This document shows positions 32,694-41,196 of a DNA stretch of 48,257 bases, one piece after another (the stretch's first letter is position 1; each line of letters begins with the position of its first letter). The DNA is from an uncultured Muribaculaceae bacterium (lineage in GTDB: Bacteria; Bacteroidota; Bacteroidia; Bacteroidales; Muribaculaceae): NCBI GenBank assembly GCA_910584495.1, contig CAJUAR010000013.1:1-48257 (forward strand), written 5' to 3'. The notes under the pieces are model-generated. The model made no database searches, had not been told where the DNA came from, and saw only the letters and a list, made by a program, of their open reading frames with translations. A program made the position numbers and the translations under genes.

Positions 32694-33959
32694 ATGAATG
32701 ATCGTATTTTGCTTTGCCTTGCTCATATGAGCGGCAAGGAGCAAGAATTTATAAAGGAGGCTTTCGATTCGAACTGGGTGGTGCCCATGGGGCCGAACGT
32801 TACCGGTTTCGAACATGACCTCGAGAAGTTTGTCAACCGTCGTGATGGCATGGAACCTCTTGACAAGAAAGTGGTGTGTCTGTCGGCAGGTACTGCGGCT
32901 GTGCATCTGGCTCTTATTGCCTGTGGTGTTGGTGCCGGCGACGAGGTGCTTGTCCAGTCGTTTACTTTCTGCGCTTCGAGCCACCCGATTACATATCTGG
33001 GGGCTACTCCGGTTTTCATTGACTCGGAGAAGGATTCGTGGAATATGGATCCCGAATTGCTCGAAGAGGCTATCAGGGACCGCATCGCAAAGACAGGCAA
33101 GAAGCCAAAGGCGATTATTCCCGTGGCACTCTACGGTATGCCTTATCAGATTGACAAAATCATGGAGATTGCCAACCGCTATGAGATACCCGTAATTGAG
33201 GATGGTGCCGAAGGTTTCGGCTCTAACTACAATGGTCAGGCACTCGGCACTTTCGGCGAATATGGCGTGCTGTCGTTCAACGGCAACAAGATGATTACCA
33301 CCAGCGGCGGCGGCGCACTTATCTGTCCGGATGCCGACAAGGCCCGCGAAATACTGTGGTACGCAACCCAGGCCCGCGAAAGCTATCCCTATTACCAGCA
33401 TGAAGCTATCGGGTACAACTACCGCATGAGCAATATCTGTGCAGGAATCGGTCGCGGCCAGATGACTATAGTTGACGAGCACATTGCCCATCATCGTCAT
33501 GTCCAGGCCCTCTACGAGGAACTTCTGCGCGATGTGCCGGGCATTACGATGCACACCGCTCCTTCGCCTGAATTTGAGTCCAACTACTGGCTCTGCACGG
33601 CAACTCTCGACGAAAAACTAAAAGTGAAAGGTGAAGAGTTGGCCTACAAGCAAGTGATTACCGGTGCTGTGGGCGGGGCCGCCGGCGTGACACACGCCAC
33701 AAGCTCGGCCACCACCGACTGCCAGCCCAACGACAACGTCGAAGCTCTGCGCATGGCCCTCGATGCCGCCGGGATAGAATCGCGCCCGCTTTGGAAACCT
33801 ATGCACAAGCAGCCCGTCTACAAGGATGCTCCGGCCTATGTCAACGGCGTGTCGGAGAGCCTCTTCAAAGTGGGCATCTGCCTCCCTGCCGGCCCCTGGG
33901 TGACCGACGACAATGTGCGCTACATTGCGGACAGCATCAAAGAGGGGATTGTAAATTAA
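32694..33959 (+). CDS. DegT/DnrJ/EryC1-family sugar aminotransferase (PglE-like)
   Basis: The 421-residue PLP enzyme makes 4-amino sugars from nucleotide-linked keto sugars. Visible are LSAGTAAVHLALIACGVG, VLVQSFTFCASSHPI and VIEDGAEGFGSNY. The PLP lysine is Lys199 in LSFNGNKMITTSGGGA. Residues about 305-350 (KVKGEELAYK to NDNVEAL) look like an insertion, encoded partly by a simple AAAGTGAAAGG-type sequence, and make the protein longer than relatives. It is the last gene of the locus. No matching 4,6-dehydratase for the UDP-sugar is in the window. Confidence 0.9.
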   Translation: MNDRILLCLAHMSGKEQEFIKEAFDSNWVVPMGPNVTGFEHDLEKFVNRRDGMEPLDKKVVCLSAGTAAVHLALIACGVGAGDEVLVQSFTFCASSHPITYLGATPVFIDSEKDSWNMDPELLEEAIRDRIAKTGKKPKAIIPVALYGMPYQIDKIMEIANRYEIPVIEDGAEGFGSNYNGQALGTFGEYGVLSFNGNKMITTSGGGALICPDADKAREILWYATQARESYPYYQHEAIGYNYRMSNICAGIGRGQMTIVDEHIAHHRHVQALYEELLRDVPGITMHTAPSPEFESNYWLCTATLDEKLKVKGEELAYKQVITGAVGGAAGVTHATSSATTDCQPNDNVEALRMALDAAGIESRPLWKPMHKQPVYKDAPAYVNGVSESLFKVGICLPAGPWVTDDNVRYIADSIKEGIVN

Positions 33960-33962
33960 AAA

Positions 33963-34019
33963 TGCATAATTCATAATGCATAATTCATAATTATTTTAGC
34001 TCGCTTCCATGGCTTCGCG
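33963..34019. repeat. AT-rich repeat and 19-base motif shared inverted with the start of the locus
   Basis: After the aminotransferase stop come tandem GCATAATTCATAAT units. Then 34001-34019 is the exact reverse complement of 15016-15034 (core GCTTCCATGGCTTCGC). The left copy is also next to GCATAATGCATAATT units. The two sites bracket the polysaccharide locus, 19 kb apart. Confidence 0.75.
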
Positions 34020-34048
34020 ATTGCAACTGTTTTAGCTTTATAGATATG

Positions 34049-34076
34049 ACGAAGGCCGGCGATTGCCGGCCTTCGT
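34049..34076. terminator. Terminator hairpin between the convergent aminotransferase and pgm genes
   Basis: A perfect 12-bp stem ACGAAGGCCGGC/GCCGGCCTTCGT closes a GATT loop. The T-rich tract is weak on both sides. Position between convergent genes suggests it serves both strands. Confidence 0.7.
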
Positions 34077-34094
34077 TGTGTTTATAGTGAGGGC

Positions 34095-35843
34095 TTAGAT
34101 TCCCAGTTCTTTCTTGACTTGTACAATTTTGGCGGCAGCGTCGCGGTTGCAGCGTGCATAGTCGTCGAGGTCGGCCATCTTGTCGTGCACTTCGATGTAG
34201 AACTTGATTTTGGGCTCTGTTCCCGAAGGACGAATCGAAACCTTGGTGCCATCTTCGGTGAAGTACTGCAGGACGTTGGAGGTGGTGGGGAAGTCCATCT
34301 TCGACACCTTGCCCGAGGGGAATTCGGTGCAATTGAGGTCGGCATAGTCCTTGACAAGAGTCACAGGGCTGCCGGCAATCTGCTTGGGCGGGTTTGCACG
34401 GAAATTGCGCATCATCTGCTGGATTTCTTCGGCACCAGTCTTGCCGGGACGAACCACGCTGACACCCTCTTCGTGGCTGTAGCCGTTCTTGAGGTATATT
34501 TCCTGAAGCATCTTGTTGAAGTCGAGGCCGCGGTCCTTAGCCCATGCGCATATTTCGGCCATGAGCGAAATTGCCGACACCGAATCCTTGTCGCGGCAGA
34601 AATCTTCGGCAAGGAATCCGTAGCTCTCTTCGCCGCCGCCGATATAGCGGGCAGTGCCTTCGAGGTCGCGGATGACGGCAGCAATCCACTTGAAGCCCGT
34701 GTAGCAGTCGTACATCTTGATATTCTGGTTTTCGGCAATAGCTTTGATAGTCTCGGTAGTAACGATTGTTTTCACTACATATTCGTTGCCTTTGAGGCGG
34801 CCGAGCTCGCGGTTGCGGAGCATGATGTAGTTGAGAAGAATCATCACAATCTGGTTGCCGTTTATGAGCTGGTATTCGCCGTTATTGTCGCGTATTACGC
34901 AGCCGATACGGTCAGCATCGGGGTCGGAAGCCACCACGAGGTCGGCCCCCACTTCCTTAGCCTTTGCGATGGCCATAGCCATAGCCGAAGCGTTCTCGGG
35001 GTTGGGCGAATCGACAGTGGGGAAGTTTCCGTCGGGAATGTCCTGTTCGGGCACATGGATGATGTTTGTAAATCCATAGTTGCGCAGCGAATCGGGAATC
35101 AGCTTCACGCCTGTGCCGTGGATGGGGGTGTAGACAATCTTGAGGTCGGCATGACGTTTGATCACATCGGGGTCGAGCGAGAGAGTCTTGATGGCAGCGA
35201 GGAAGTCGTTGTCCATCTTTTCGCCGATAATCTCGATGTTTTCTTTCACACCCTGGAACTTGATGTCGTTCACGTCCTTGATGCGGTTCACATTGGCAAT
35301 GATGTTCACATCGTGGGGGGCGATAATCTGGGCACCGTCGCTCCAGTATGCCTTGTAGCCGTTATATTCCTTGGGGTTGTGCGAGGCAGTGATATTCACA
35401 CCGCTCTGGCAACCGAGGTGACGGATGGCAAACGACAGTTCGGGAGTGGGACGGAACGAATCGAAAAGATATACCTTGATACCGTTTGCCGAGAAAATGT
35501 CGGCAACGATTTCGGCAAACTTGCGCGAGTTGTTGCGCACGTCGTGGCCTACGACAACGCTAATCTGAGGCAGGTCGGCAAAAGCTTCGTGGAGATAGTT
35601 TGCCAGGCCCTGGGTTGCAGCGCCCACTGTGTATATGTTCATGCGGTTGGTGCCGGCACCCATAATGCCGCGCAGGCCGCCAGTGCCAAATTCGAGGTCT
35701 TTATAAAAACATTCGATAAGTTCTGTCTTGTCGTCGGCTTCGAGCATGCGGCGCACTTCGGCCTTGGTTTCTTCGTCGTAACCATCACCAAGCCATGTCT
35801 TGGCCTTGGCAGTTACTTGGGCGAGAAGTTCGTTGTTTTCCAT
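34095..35843 (-). CDS. pgm: Phosphoglucomutase/phosphomannomutase family phosphosugar mutase
   Basis: The 582-residue enzyme is the long PGM2-like form. It has FGTGGLRGIMGAGTNRMN at the start of domain 1, the phosphoserine loop TASHNP (152-157, Ser154), the metal loop DPDADRIG, the sugar-binding GGEESYGF, and the phosphate-binding SIRPSGTEPKIKF. It interconverts hexose 1- and 6-phosphates and can feed glucose-1-phosphate to RmlA. The ATG at 35843 was chosen because it follows a consensus promoter; the frame extends upstream through that promoter. It is convergent with the polysaccharide operon and has its own promoter. Confidence 0.92.
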   Translation of the reverse strand: MENNELLAQVTAKAKTWLGDGYDEETKAEVRRMLEADDKTELIECFYKDLEFGTGGLRGIMGAGTNRMNIYTVGAATQGLANYLHEAFADLPQISVVVGHDVRNNSRKFAEIVADIFSANGIKVYLFDSFRPTPELSFAIRHLGCQSGVNITASHNPKEYNGYKAYWSDGAQIIAPHDVNIIANVNRIKDVNDIKFQGVKENIEIIGEKMDNDFLAAIKTLSLDPDVIKRHADLKIVYTPIHGTGVKLIPDSLRNYGFTNIIHVPEQDIPDGNFPTVDSPNPENASAMAMAIAKAKEVGADLVVASDPDADRIGCVIRDNNGEYQLINGNQIVMILLNYIMLRNRELGRLKGNEYVVKTIVTTETIKAIAENQNIKMYDCYTGFKWIAAVIRDLEGTARYIGGGEESYGFLAEDFCRDKDSVSAISLMAEICAWAKDRGLDFNKMLQEIYLKNGYSHEEGVSVVRPGKTGAEEIQQMMRNFRANPPKQIAGSPVTLVKDYADLNCTEFPSGKVSKMDFPTTSNVLQYFTEDGTKVSIRPSGTEPKIKFYIEVHDKMADLDDYARCNRDAAAKIVQVKKELGI

Positions 35844-35882
35844 TTTAAAAGGTGGTTTTGTATTTTGGTCTTTGTTGATGAG

Positions 35883-35914
35883 CAAAGTTAAGGTTTTACC
35901 ATCAGTATTACAAA
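35883..35914 (-). promoter_or_regulatory. Bacteroidetes-type promoter of pgm
   Basis: On the minus strand TTTG (35911-35914), 20 bases, then TAACTTTG (35883-35890) match the consensus exactly. The box is about 40 bases before the pgm ATG and just after the MATE gene stop. Confidence 0.8.
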
Positions 35915-35941
35915 TTTTTGAGGAAAATGTTTCGATAAAAA

Positions 35942-37381
35942 TCAAACTTCGACCATATTCTCGGGCAATTCGGGTGTTTTGCCGGGTTTAAGCCACCGGC
36001 AACGCAACAAGCGCCACAGGAAAATGAGGCCGCGGAACACCAGCTCGGCACACATTGCAATCCACACTCCGCGAAGGCCCATCGACGGAGCAAGGACTGC
36101 AGCAAGGGGAATTCGGATGAGCCAGATGCTGCCAAAATTCATAGTGGCCGGAATCATGGTGTCGCCCACGCCCACCATGGCGCCGTAGGCCACGATGGAA
36201 GCCGCATACATGGGTTCGGCCCAGGCCTCGATGCGCAGCACCTCGGCACCAAGATCGGCAATAGCGGCAACGGGAGTCATGACTCCCATCATGGCATCGG
36301 CAAACACATACATCGCCCCTCCCATGACAGTCATCACCAACATGCCGAGGCCCGTGGTAAGATGTGCAAAACGGCGCACAAGGGCATAGCGTCCTGCTCC
36401 GTAGGCCTGGCCGCAGAGCGTGGTTGCAGCCTCGCCTATGCCGAAACCGGGCATATAGCACAAGCTTTCGGCTGTCACGGCAAATGCATTTGCCGCTATG
36501 GCAATGCTTCCCAACGGAGCCACAATAATAGTAACAGTAATCTGTGCCCCGCAGAAAACAATATGTTCGAGCGTCATGGGCAGTGCAATTCTCGAGGCAC
36601 GGCGAAGCACGGCAGCCGTGGGACGGTAGCTCTTTCGTGCCTCATCGCCGCGCAGAGCGAGGTCGGGCTGGCGGCGGCACACCCAGTAGAGCATTGCGCC
36701 GGCGCACAGACATTCAGCTGCCACAGTTCCCAAAGCCGCTCCGAGTATGCCCAGACCTGCACCGGGACACAGAAAGTCGAAACCGAGCACATGCAATTCG
36801 CGAGAGGGAAAAATAAGGAAGAAGTTGAAGACAACATCGGCCACACACATGCCCACATTTAGCAGCCCCGGCACCTTCATGTTGCCGGCGCAGCGCAGCA
36901 TGCCACCGGCAAGATAGTTCATGGTGAGCACCGGCAAAGCAGCCACAAAAACCATGAAATAAGTCGTTGCACCGGAGCATATATCCTCGTCGCCTCCGAG
37001 CCAGCGAGGCAGCGGATGTGCTATAGCCACGCCAATGAGAGCCATCAGCAGACCCACAATCGCCGAAGCAACAATACCCTGGCGCAACACGGCACGCGCG
37101 CCGGCACGGTCTTTGCCACCGAGGCGGTGGGCAACCTGTACGGAAAAGCCCATTGTCAATGCCGAGCATACGCCCCAAAACATCCACAGGCTGCTGTTCA
37201 TCAGCCCAACCGATGCCGAGGGAGAAGCACCGAGCCGCCCCACCATCGATGCATCGATATATTGCATCATAATCGTCGACAGCTGAGCCAGAATGGCAGG
37301 CACCGAAAGTTTGGCCGTAAGCAACACTTGCTCGCGGAAACTTATGTGACTGTGGTTTTGGATGAGCGAAATATCGGCCAT
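35942..37381 (-). CDS. MATE-family efflux transporter
   Basis: The 479-residue membrane protein has about twelve helices and MATE landmarks: LSVPAILAQLSTIMMQYIDASMVGRLG near the N-terminus (residues about 25-51), GFSVQVAHRLGG, and in the second half FAVTAESLCYMPGFGIGEAATTLCGQAYGAG. MATE proteins export cationic compounds or other toxic molecules using Na+ or H+ gradients. The substrate cannot be told. It is divergent from valS with overlapping promoters and upstream of pgm. Confidence 0.92.
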   Translation of the reverse strand: MADISLIQNHSHISFREQVLLTAKLSVPAILAQLSTIMMQYIDASMVGRLGASPSASVGLMNSSLWMFWGVCSALTMGFSVQVAHRLGGKDRAGARAVLRQGIVASAIVGLLMALIGVAIAHPLPRWLGGDEDICSGATTYFMVFVAALPVLTMNYLAGGMLRCAGNMKVPGLLNVGMCVADVVFNFFLIFPSRELHVLGFDFLCPGAGLGILGAALGTVAAECLCAGAMLYWVCRRQPDLALRGDEARKSYRPTAAVLRRASRIALPMTLEHIVFCGAQITVTIIVAPLGSIAIAANAFAVTAESLCYMPGFGIGEAATTLCGQAYGAGRYALVRRFAHLTTGLGMLVMTVMGGAMYVFADAMMGVMTPVAAIADLGAEVLRIEAWAEPMYAASIVAYGAMVGVGDTMIPATMNFGSIWLIRIPLAAVLAPSMGLRGVWIAMCAELVFRGLIFLWRLLRCRWLKPGKTPELPENMVEV

Positions 37382-37388
37382 GGCGATG

Positions 37389-37422
37389 CAAAGTTAAGCA
37401 TTTCTCTCCATATTTTGTCAAA
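37389..37422 (-). promoter_or_regulatory. Candidate promoter of the MATE gene
   Basis: On the minus strand TAACTTTG (37389-37396) is preceded 22 bases upstream by TTTG (37419-37422). The spacing is slightly long. The leader would be nearly absent, as the ATG is at 37381. It overlaps the valS -33 box on the other strand. Confidence 0.55.
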
Positions 37423-37445
37423 ATGAGTAAAAATCACTAATTTTG
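37414..37445 (+). promoter_or_regulatory. Bacteroidetes-type promoter of valS
   Basis: TTTG (37414-37417), 20 bases, then TAATTTTG (37438-37445) is a full consensus match. It lies 23 bases before the valS ATG. Confidence 0.8.
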
Positions 37446-37468
37446 CACCTTGAAAAAACAATAGCGCT

Positions 37469-40162
37469 ATGAACGAACTACCCCAAAAATACGACCCCTC
37501 AGGTGTCGAAGACAAATGGTATGCCTACTGGCTGGAACACAATCTGTTCCACTCCGAGCCCGACAGCCGCCAACCCTATACAATAGTAATACCACCGCCA
37601 AACGTTACGGGCGTGCTCCATATGGGCCATATGCTCAACAACACCATACAGGACATCCTTGTGCGCCGCGCACGCATGCAGGGCAAAAACGCCTTGTGGG
37701 TACCCGGCACCGACCACGCGTCTATCTCCACCGAAACCAAGGTCATCGCCAAGCTTGCCTCCGAAGGTATCAAGAAAACCGACCTCACACGCGAACAGTT
37801 CCTCGAACATGCCTGGGAATGGACACGCAAGCATGGCGGAATAATCCTTGAACAGCTGCGCAAACTCGGAGCCTCGTGCGACTGGGACCGCACGGCCTTC
37901 ACCATGGATCCCTCGCGCAGCGAAAGCGTGGAAAAAGTGTTTGTCGACCTATACAATAAAGGCCTCATCTACCGCGACCTCCGCATGGTCAACTGGGACC
38001 CGCAGAACCGCACCGCCATCAGCGACGACGAGGTCTTCTTTGAAGAAGAACAGAGCAAACTCTACTACCTGCGCTACTATGTAGCCGACGACACTCCAAT
38101 CGTCACCGAAGAAGGCAACGTGGTGCACACCGATGACAACGGCCGACACTATGCTCTGGTGGCAACCACACGTCCCGAAACTATCATGGGCGACACCGCC
38201 ATGTGCATCAATCCCAAAGATCTGAAAAACACATGGCTCAAAGGCCACAAAGTGGTGGTGCCTCTGGTCAACCGCGTAATTCCCGTGATTGAAGACCGAT
38301 ATGTCGACATAGAATTCGGCACCGGCTGTCTGAAAGTCACTCCGGCACACGACAAGAACGATTATATGCTGGGCAAGACCCACAATCTGGAAACCATAGA
38401 CATATTCAACGAAGACGGCACCGTGGCCCCGGTTGCCGCAATGTATGTGGGCATGGACCGCTTCGACTGCCGCAAGGCAATATCGAAAGACCTCGCTGCC
38501 GCCGGACTGCTCGAAAAAGAAGAAGACTACACCAATAATATCGGACTGTCCGAGCGCACAAAGGTGCCTATCGAGCCGCGTCTGTCGCTGCAGTGGTTCG
38601 TCAAGATGGAACACTTTGCAAAAGAGAGCCTTGCTCCCGTTATGGACGACATCATCCGCTTTGTTCCCGAAAAATACAAAAACACCTACCGCATCTGGCT
38701 CGAAAACATCAAAGACTGGTGCATCAGCCGCCAGCTGTGGTGGGGACACCGCATCCCGGCCTACTTCTACGGCGACGGCAAGGGCAAAGACGAAGCATTT
38801 GTCGTGGCCCTCACCCCCGAAGAAGCCTTGGAAAAGGCACGCCTGCAGAGCGGCAACCCTGCTATGACCATGGACGACCTTCGCCAGGACCCCGATGCTC
38901 TCGACACCTGGTTCTCGTCGTGGCTGTGGCCCATCACCCTCTTCGACGGCATCAACAATCCCGGCAATGCCGAAATCAGCTACTACTACCCCACGGCCAC
39001 GCTCGTCACAGGTCCGGACATCATCTTCTTCTGGGTGGCCCGCATGATTATGGCCGGATATGAATATGTGGGCAAGCAGCCTTTCGACAATGTCTACTTC
39101 ACCGGTATTGTGCGCGACAAACTCGGACGAAAAATGTCTAAAATGCTCGGCAACTCTCCCGACCCGCTCGACCTTATCAAGGAATACGGAGCCGACGGCG
39201 TGCGCATGGGCCTGATGCTCGCAGCTCCTGCCGGCAACGACATTATGTACGACGACAAGCTCGTGGAGCAAGGTCGCAATTTCTGCAACAAAATCTGGAA
39301 CGCATTCCGCCTTGTCAGCGGATGGAATGTAGACAACAGTCTCGAACAACCCGAAATCAATGCCACTGCAGCCCGCTGGTTCGAATCGCGCCTCAATGCC
39401 GCTCTGGCCGATGTAGACGAACAATTTACAAAATTCCGTCTCAACGAAGCCCTTATGACCATCTATCGCCTGTTCCGCGACGACTTCTCGTCGTGGTATC
39501 TCGAAATGGTCAAGCCGGCATATGGCCAGCCAGTCGACGGCAAAACTCTTGGCCAGGCTCTCGGCTACTTCGATTCGCTGCTGCGCATGCTCCATCCATT
39601 CATGCCTTTCATCACCGAAGAATTGTGGCAGGCCCTTGCCGAGCGTCGTCCTGGCGAATCGATCATGTATGCCGCTATGCCCGAAGCCGGCAAAGTCAAT
39701 CAGCAGATTCTCGACGAAGTGGCTTTGGCACAGGAAATTGTCAACGGTGTTCGCGGTGTCCGAGCCCGCAAGAACATCCCGGTCAAAGAAGCCCTCGAGC
39801 TCAACGTCATCGGCGAGATTCCGGCAACGGCAACGCTCGTAGCTGCCAAACTTGCCAACCTCGGCAATGTGGCCATGAACATGGCTAAAGATGCCGCAGC
39901 CAACTCATTCCGCGTAGGAGCCATCGAATTCAACGTTCCCCAAAACGCTGCCCTCGACATCGATGCAGAGATTGCCCGCATCAACAAGGAAATCGACTAT
40001 CTCCACGGCTTCAAAGCTTCAGTAGAGAAAAAACTTGGCAACGAACGCTTTGTGAGCCACGCCCCCGAAGCCGTCGTAGCTGCCGAGCGCAAGAAACTTG
40101 CCGATGCCACCGACAAGCTTGCCACTCTCGAAGCCTCGCTCAAAGCCCTCCAGGGCCGATAA
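37469..40162 (+). CDS. valS: Valyl-tRNA synthetase
   Basis: The 897-residue class I synthetase charges tRNA-Val. The HIGH-type motif is HMGH within PPPNVTGVLHMGHMLN (near residue 50). The editing domain includes TTRPETIMGDTAMCI and GTGCLKVTPAHDKNDY. The KMSKS-type motif reads GRKMSKMLGNSPDP, and the C-terminal coiled coil (about 830-897) is present. Length is normal. It has its own promoter and a strong terminator, so it is probably a single-gene unit. Confidence 0.97.
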   Translation: MNELPQKYDPSGVEDKWYAYWLEHNLFHSEPDSRQPYTIVIPPPNVTGVLHMGHMLNNTIQDILVRRARMQGKNALWVPGTDHASISTETKVIAKLASEGIKKTDLTREQFLEHAWEWTRKHGGIILEQLRKLGASCDWDRTAFTMDPSRSESVEKVFVDLYNKGLIYRDLRMVNWDPQNRTAISDDEVFFEEEQSKLYYLRYYVADDTPIVTEEGNVVHTDDNGRHYALVATTRPETIMGDTAMCINPKDLKNTWLKGHKVVVPLVNRVIPVIEDRYVDIEFGTGCLKVTPAHDKNDYMLGKTHNLETIDIFNEDGTVAPVAAMYVGMDRFDCRKAISKDLAAAGLLEKEEDYTNNIGLSERTKVPIEPRLSLQWFVKMEHFAKESLAPVMDDIIRFVPEKYKNTYRIWLENIKDWCISRQLWWGHRIPAYFYGDGKGKDEAFVVALTPEEALEKARLQSGNPAMTMDDLRQDPDALDTWFSSWLWPITLFDGINNPGNAEISYYYPTATLVTGPDIIFFWVARMIMAGYEYVGKQPFDNVYFTGIVRDKLGRKMSKMLGNSPDPLDLIKEYGADGVRMGLMLAAPAGNDIMYDDKLVEQGRNFCNKIWNAFRLVSGWNVDNSLEQPEINATAARWFESRLNAALADVDEQFTKFRLNEALMTIYRLFRDDFSSWYLEMVKPAYGQPVDGKTLGQALGYFDSLLRMLHPFMPFITEELWQALAERRPGESIMYAAMPEAGKVNQQILDEVALAQEIVNGVRGVRARKNIPVKEALELNVIGEIPATATLVAAKLANLGNVAMNMAKDAAANSFRVGAIEFNVPQNAALDIDAEIARINKEIDYLHGFKASVEKKLGNERFVSHAPEAVVAAERKKLADATDKLATLEASLKALQGR

Positions 40163-40170
40163 ACACTCCC

Positions 40171-40225
40171 CATCATAAAAAATCTCCGGCAATCCAAACA
40201 GAATTGCCGGAGATTTTTTATGATG
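40171..40225. terminator. Strong bidirectional terminator after valS
   Basis: Perfect 23-bp arms at 40171-40193 and 40203-40225 enclose a 9-base loop. The GC part CTCCGGCAAT is flanked by an A run on one side and a T run on the other, so it can stop transcription on both strands. Confidence 0.88.
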
Positions 40226-40260
40226 GATAATCTGACAGGCGGCACACGGCCAAGCGTTAG

Positions 40261-40407
40261 TCAGACGTTCTCGATGATGATTAAGTAGGATGCCTCGAAG
40301 GTCTTTTGCGGTGGTAGGATGTTGGCGTATTCGCGTTCTGCAAATTCGTGGTTGAACCCGACGCAGTCGGCTCGCCCTGGCCATGGCTCGATGCATATAA
40401 ATCGGCT
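40261..40407 (-). pseudogene. C-terminal remnant of an aldose 1-epimerase (galactose mutarotase-like)
   Basis: On the minus strand a stretch of 48 codons reads ICIEPWPGRADCVGFNHEF, then YANILPPQKTFEASY and LIIIENV, ending in a stop at 40261-40263. This looks like the C-terminal end of Bacteroidales aldose 1-epimerase family proteins, which end in CIEPW...(L)PGE-F...Y-I-IE. There is no start codon or upstream part: the preceding in-frame codon is the stop of the lipoprotein gene. The gene was probably truncated by a deletion or by arrival of the neighbouring DNA. Confidence 0.65.
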
Positions 40408-40962
40408 TTAATCATTGGAGAAACGTTGGTTTGAGCGATAAATCGAAATGCTTGTGGTTACATCTTTTCCTCCAACTCGACCATATACTTTTATCGTGGC
40501 TCGAGCACCTAAGAAACCAAGCGGCAATTGCTCATCAGACAATGTTGCAAAATGAATCCGAAGCGTTTTATGGTCTGTGTTTTTTACAGAAACTCCGACC
40601 TCTTCCCCTGTTGCTGATATAGCTTCTCCTACATTGTCTTTAATTATGCTAAAGCTGAAATCTGTTGAATACTCGAGATTGTCGCAGTTTGTGCATGTCA
40701 GCTCCAGATCACCGTCAATATAAGTATATGAATAGATAGAGTAACGCGACTCCTTAGGGAAAATAGTAATTCCTAATTCATCGGGTTGATAATTGAGATG
40801 TATATACTCAGGATTAGTATTCGAAGTGGCCTCAAACAGAAGAGGCGCGTCTTTCACTTCATCACAACTGCTGAAAATCACGGAGATAAACATCATAGTC
40901 ATCAATGCATGAAACGACAGTGATTGCAAGGAAAGAAAATAACGTGATAAAAATTTGTTCAT
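40408..40962 (-). CDS. Lipoprotein of unknown function
   Basis: The 184-residue protein has an N-terminal hydrophobic stretch after a basic start (MNKFLSRYF). It has a lipobox FSSC with the cysteine at about residue 33, so it is a predicted lipoprotein. The mature part looks all-beta (INYQP-like strands such as YIHLNYQPDELGITIF and ATIKVYGRVGG). I recognise no family. Its stop codon abuts the epimerase remnant exactly, which suggests a recombination junction. A TACCTTTG box lies about 90 bases upstream. Confidence 0.7.
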   Translation of the reverse strand: MNKFLSRYFLSLQSLSFHALMTMMFISVIFSSCDEVKDAPLLFEATSNTNPEYIHLNYQPDELGITIFPKESRYSIYSYTYIDGDLELTCTNCDNLEYSTDFSFSIIKDNVGEAISATGEEVGVSVKNTDHKTLRIHFATLSDEQLPLGFLGARATIKVYGRVGGKDVTTSISIYRSNQRFSND

Positions 40963-41052
40963 CTTTTTTACTTATTATATCCTCGGTTGATCCTATCAAG
41001 AGGTTGAATTCTTATTTCGTATGTCTTGGATAGAGTTTCCCCAATCCAAACG

Positions 41053-41060
41053 CAAAGGTA
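41053..41060 (-). promoter_or_regulatory. Candidate -7 box for the 40.4-41.0 kb lipoprotein gene
   Basis: The minus strand reads TACCTTTG, matching TAnnTTTG. No clear TTTG lies 19-21 bases upstream. The 5' leader would be about 80 bases. Confidence 0.45.
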
Positions 41061-41196
41061 GTGAAAAAAAATGTAACACCGTCTCACTCAGAACGGGAAT
41101 CTGCGTATTAAGGCTGATTTTTTTCAGCACATCGATGCAAGATTTTGGATAGTGCCGGATTTAATAGAATAGACAAACCAATAAAAGAACAAGAAC

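Noticed and set aside
40019..40396. Minus-strand frame of 125 codons after valS
   Set aside because: It crosses the perfect 23-bp terminator and the end of valS. The meaningful frame in this place is the epimerase tail in another phase.
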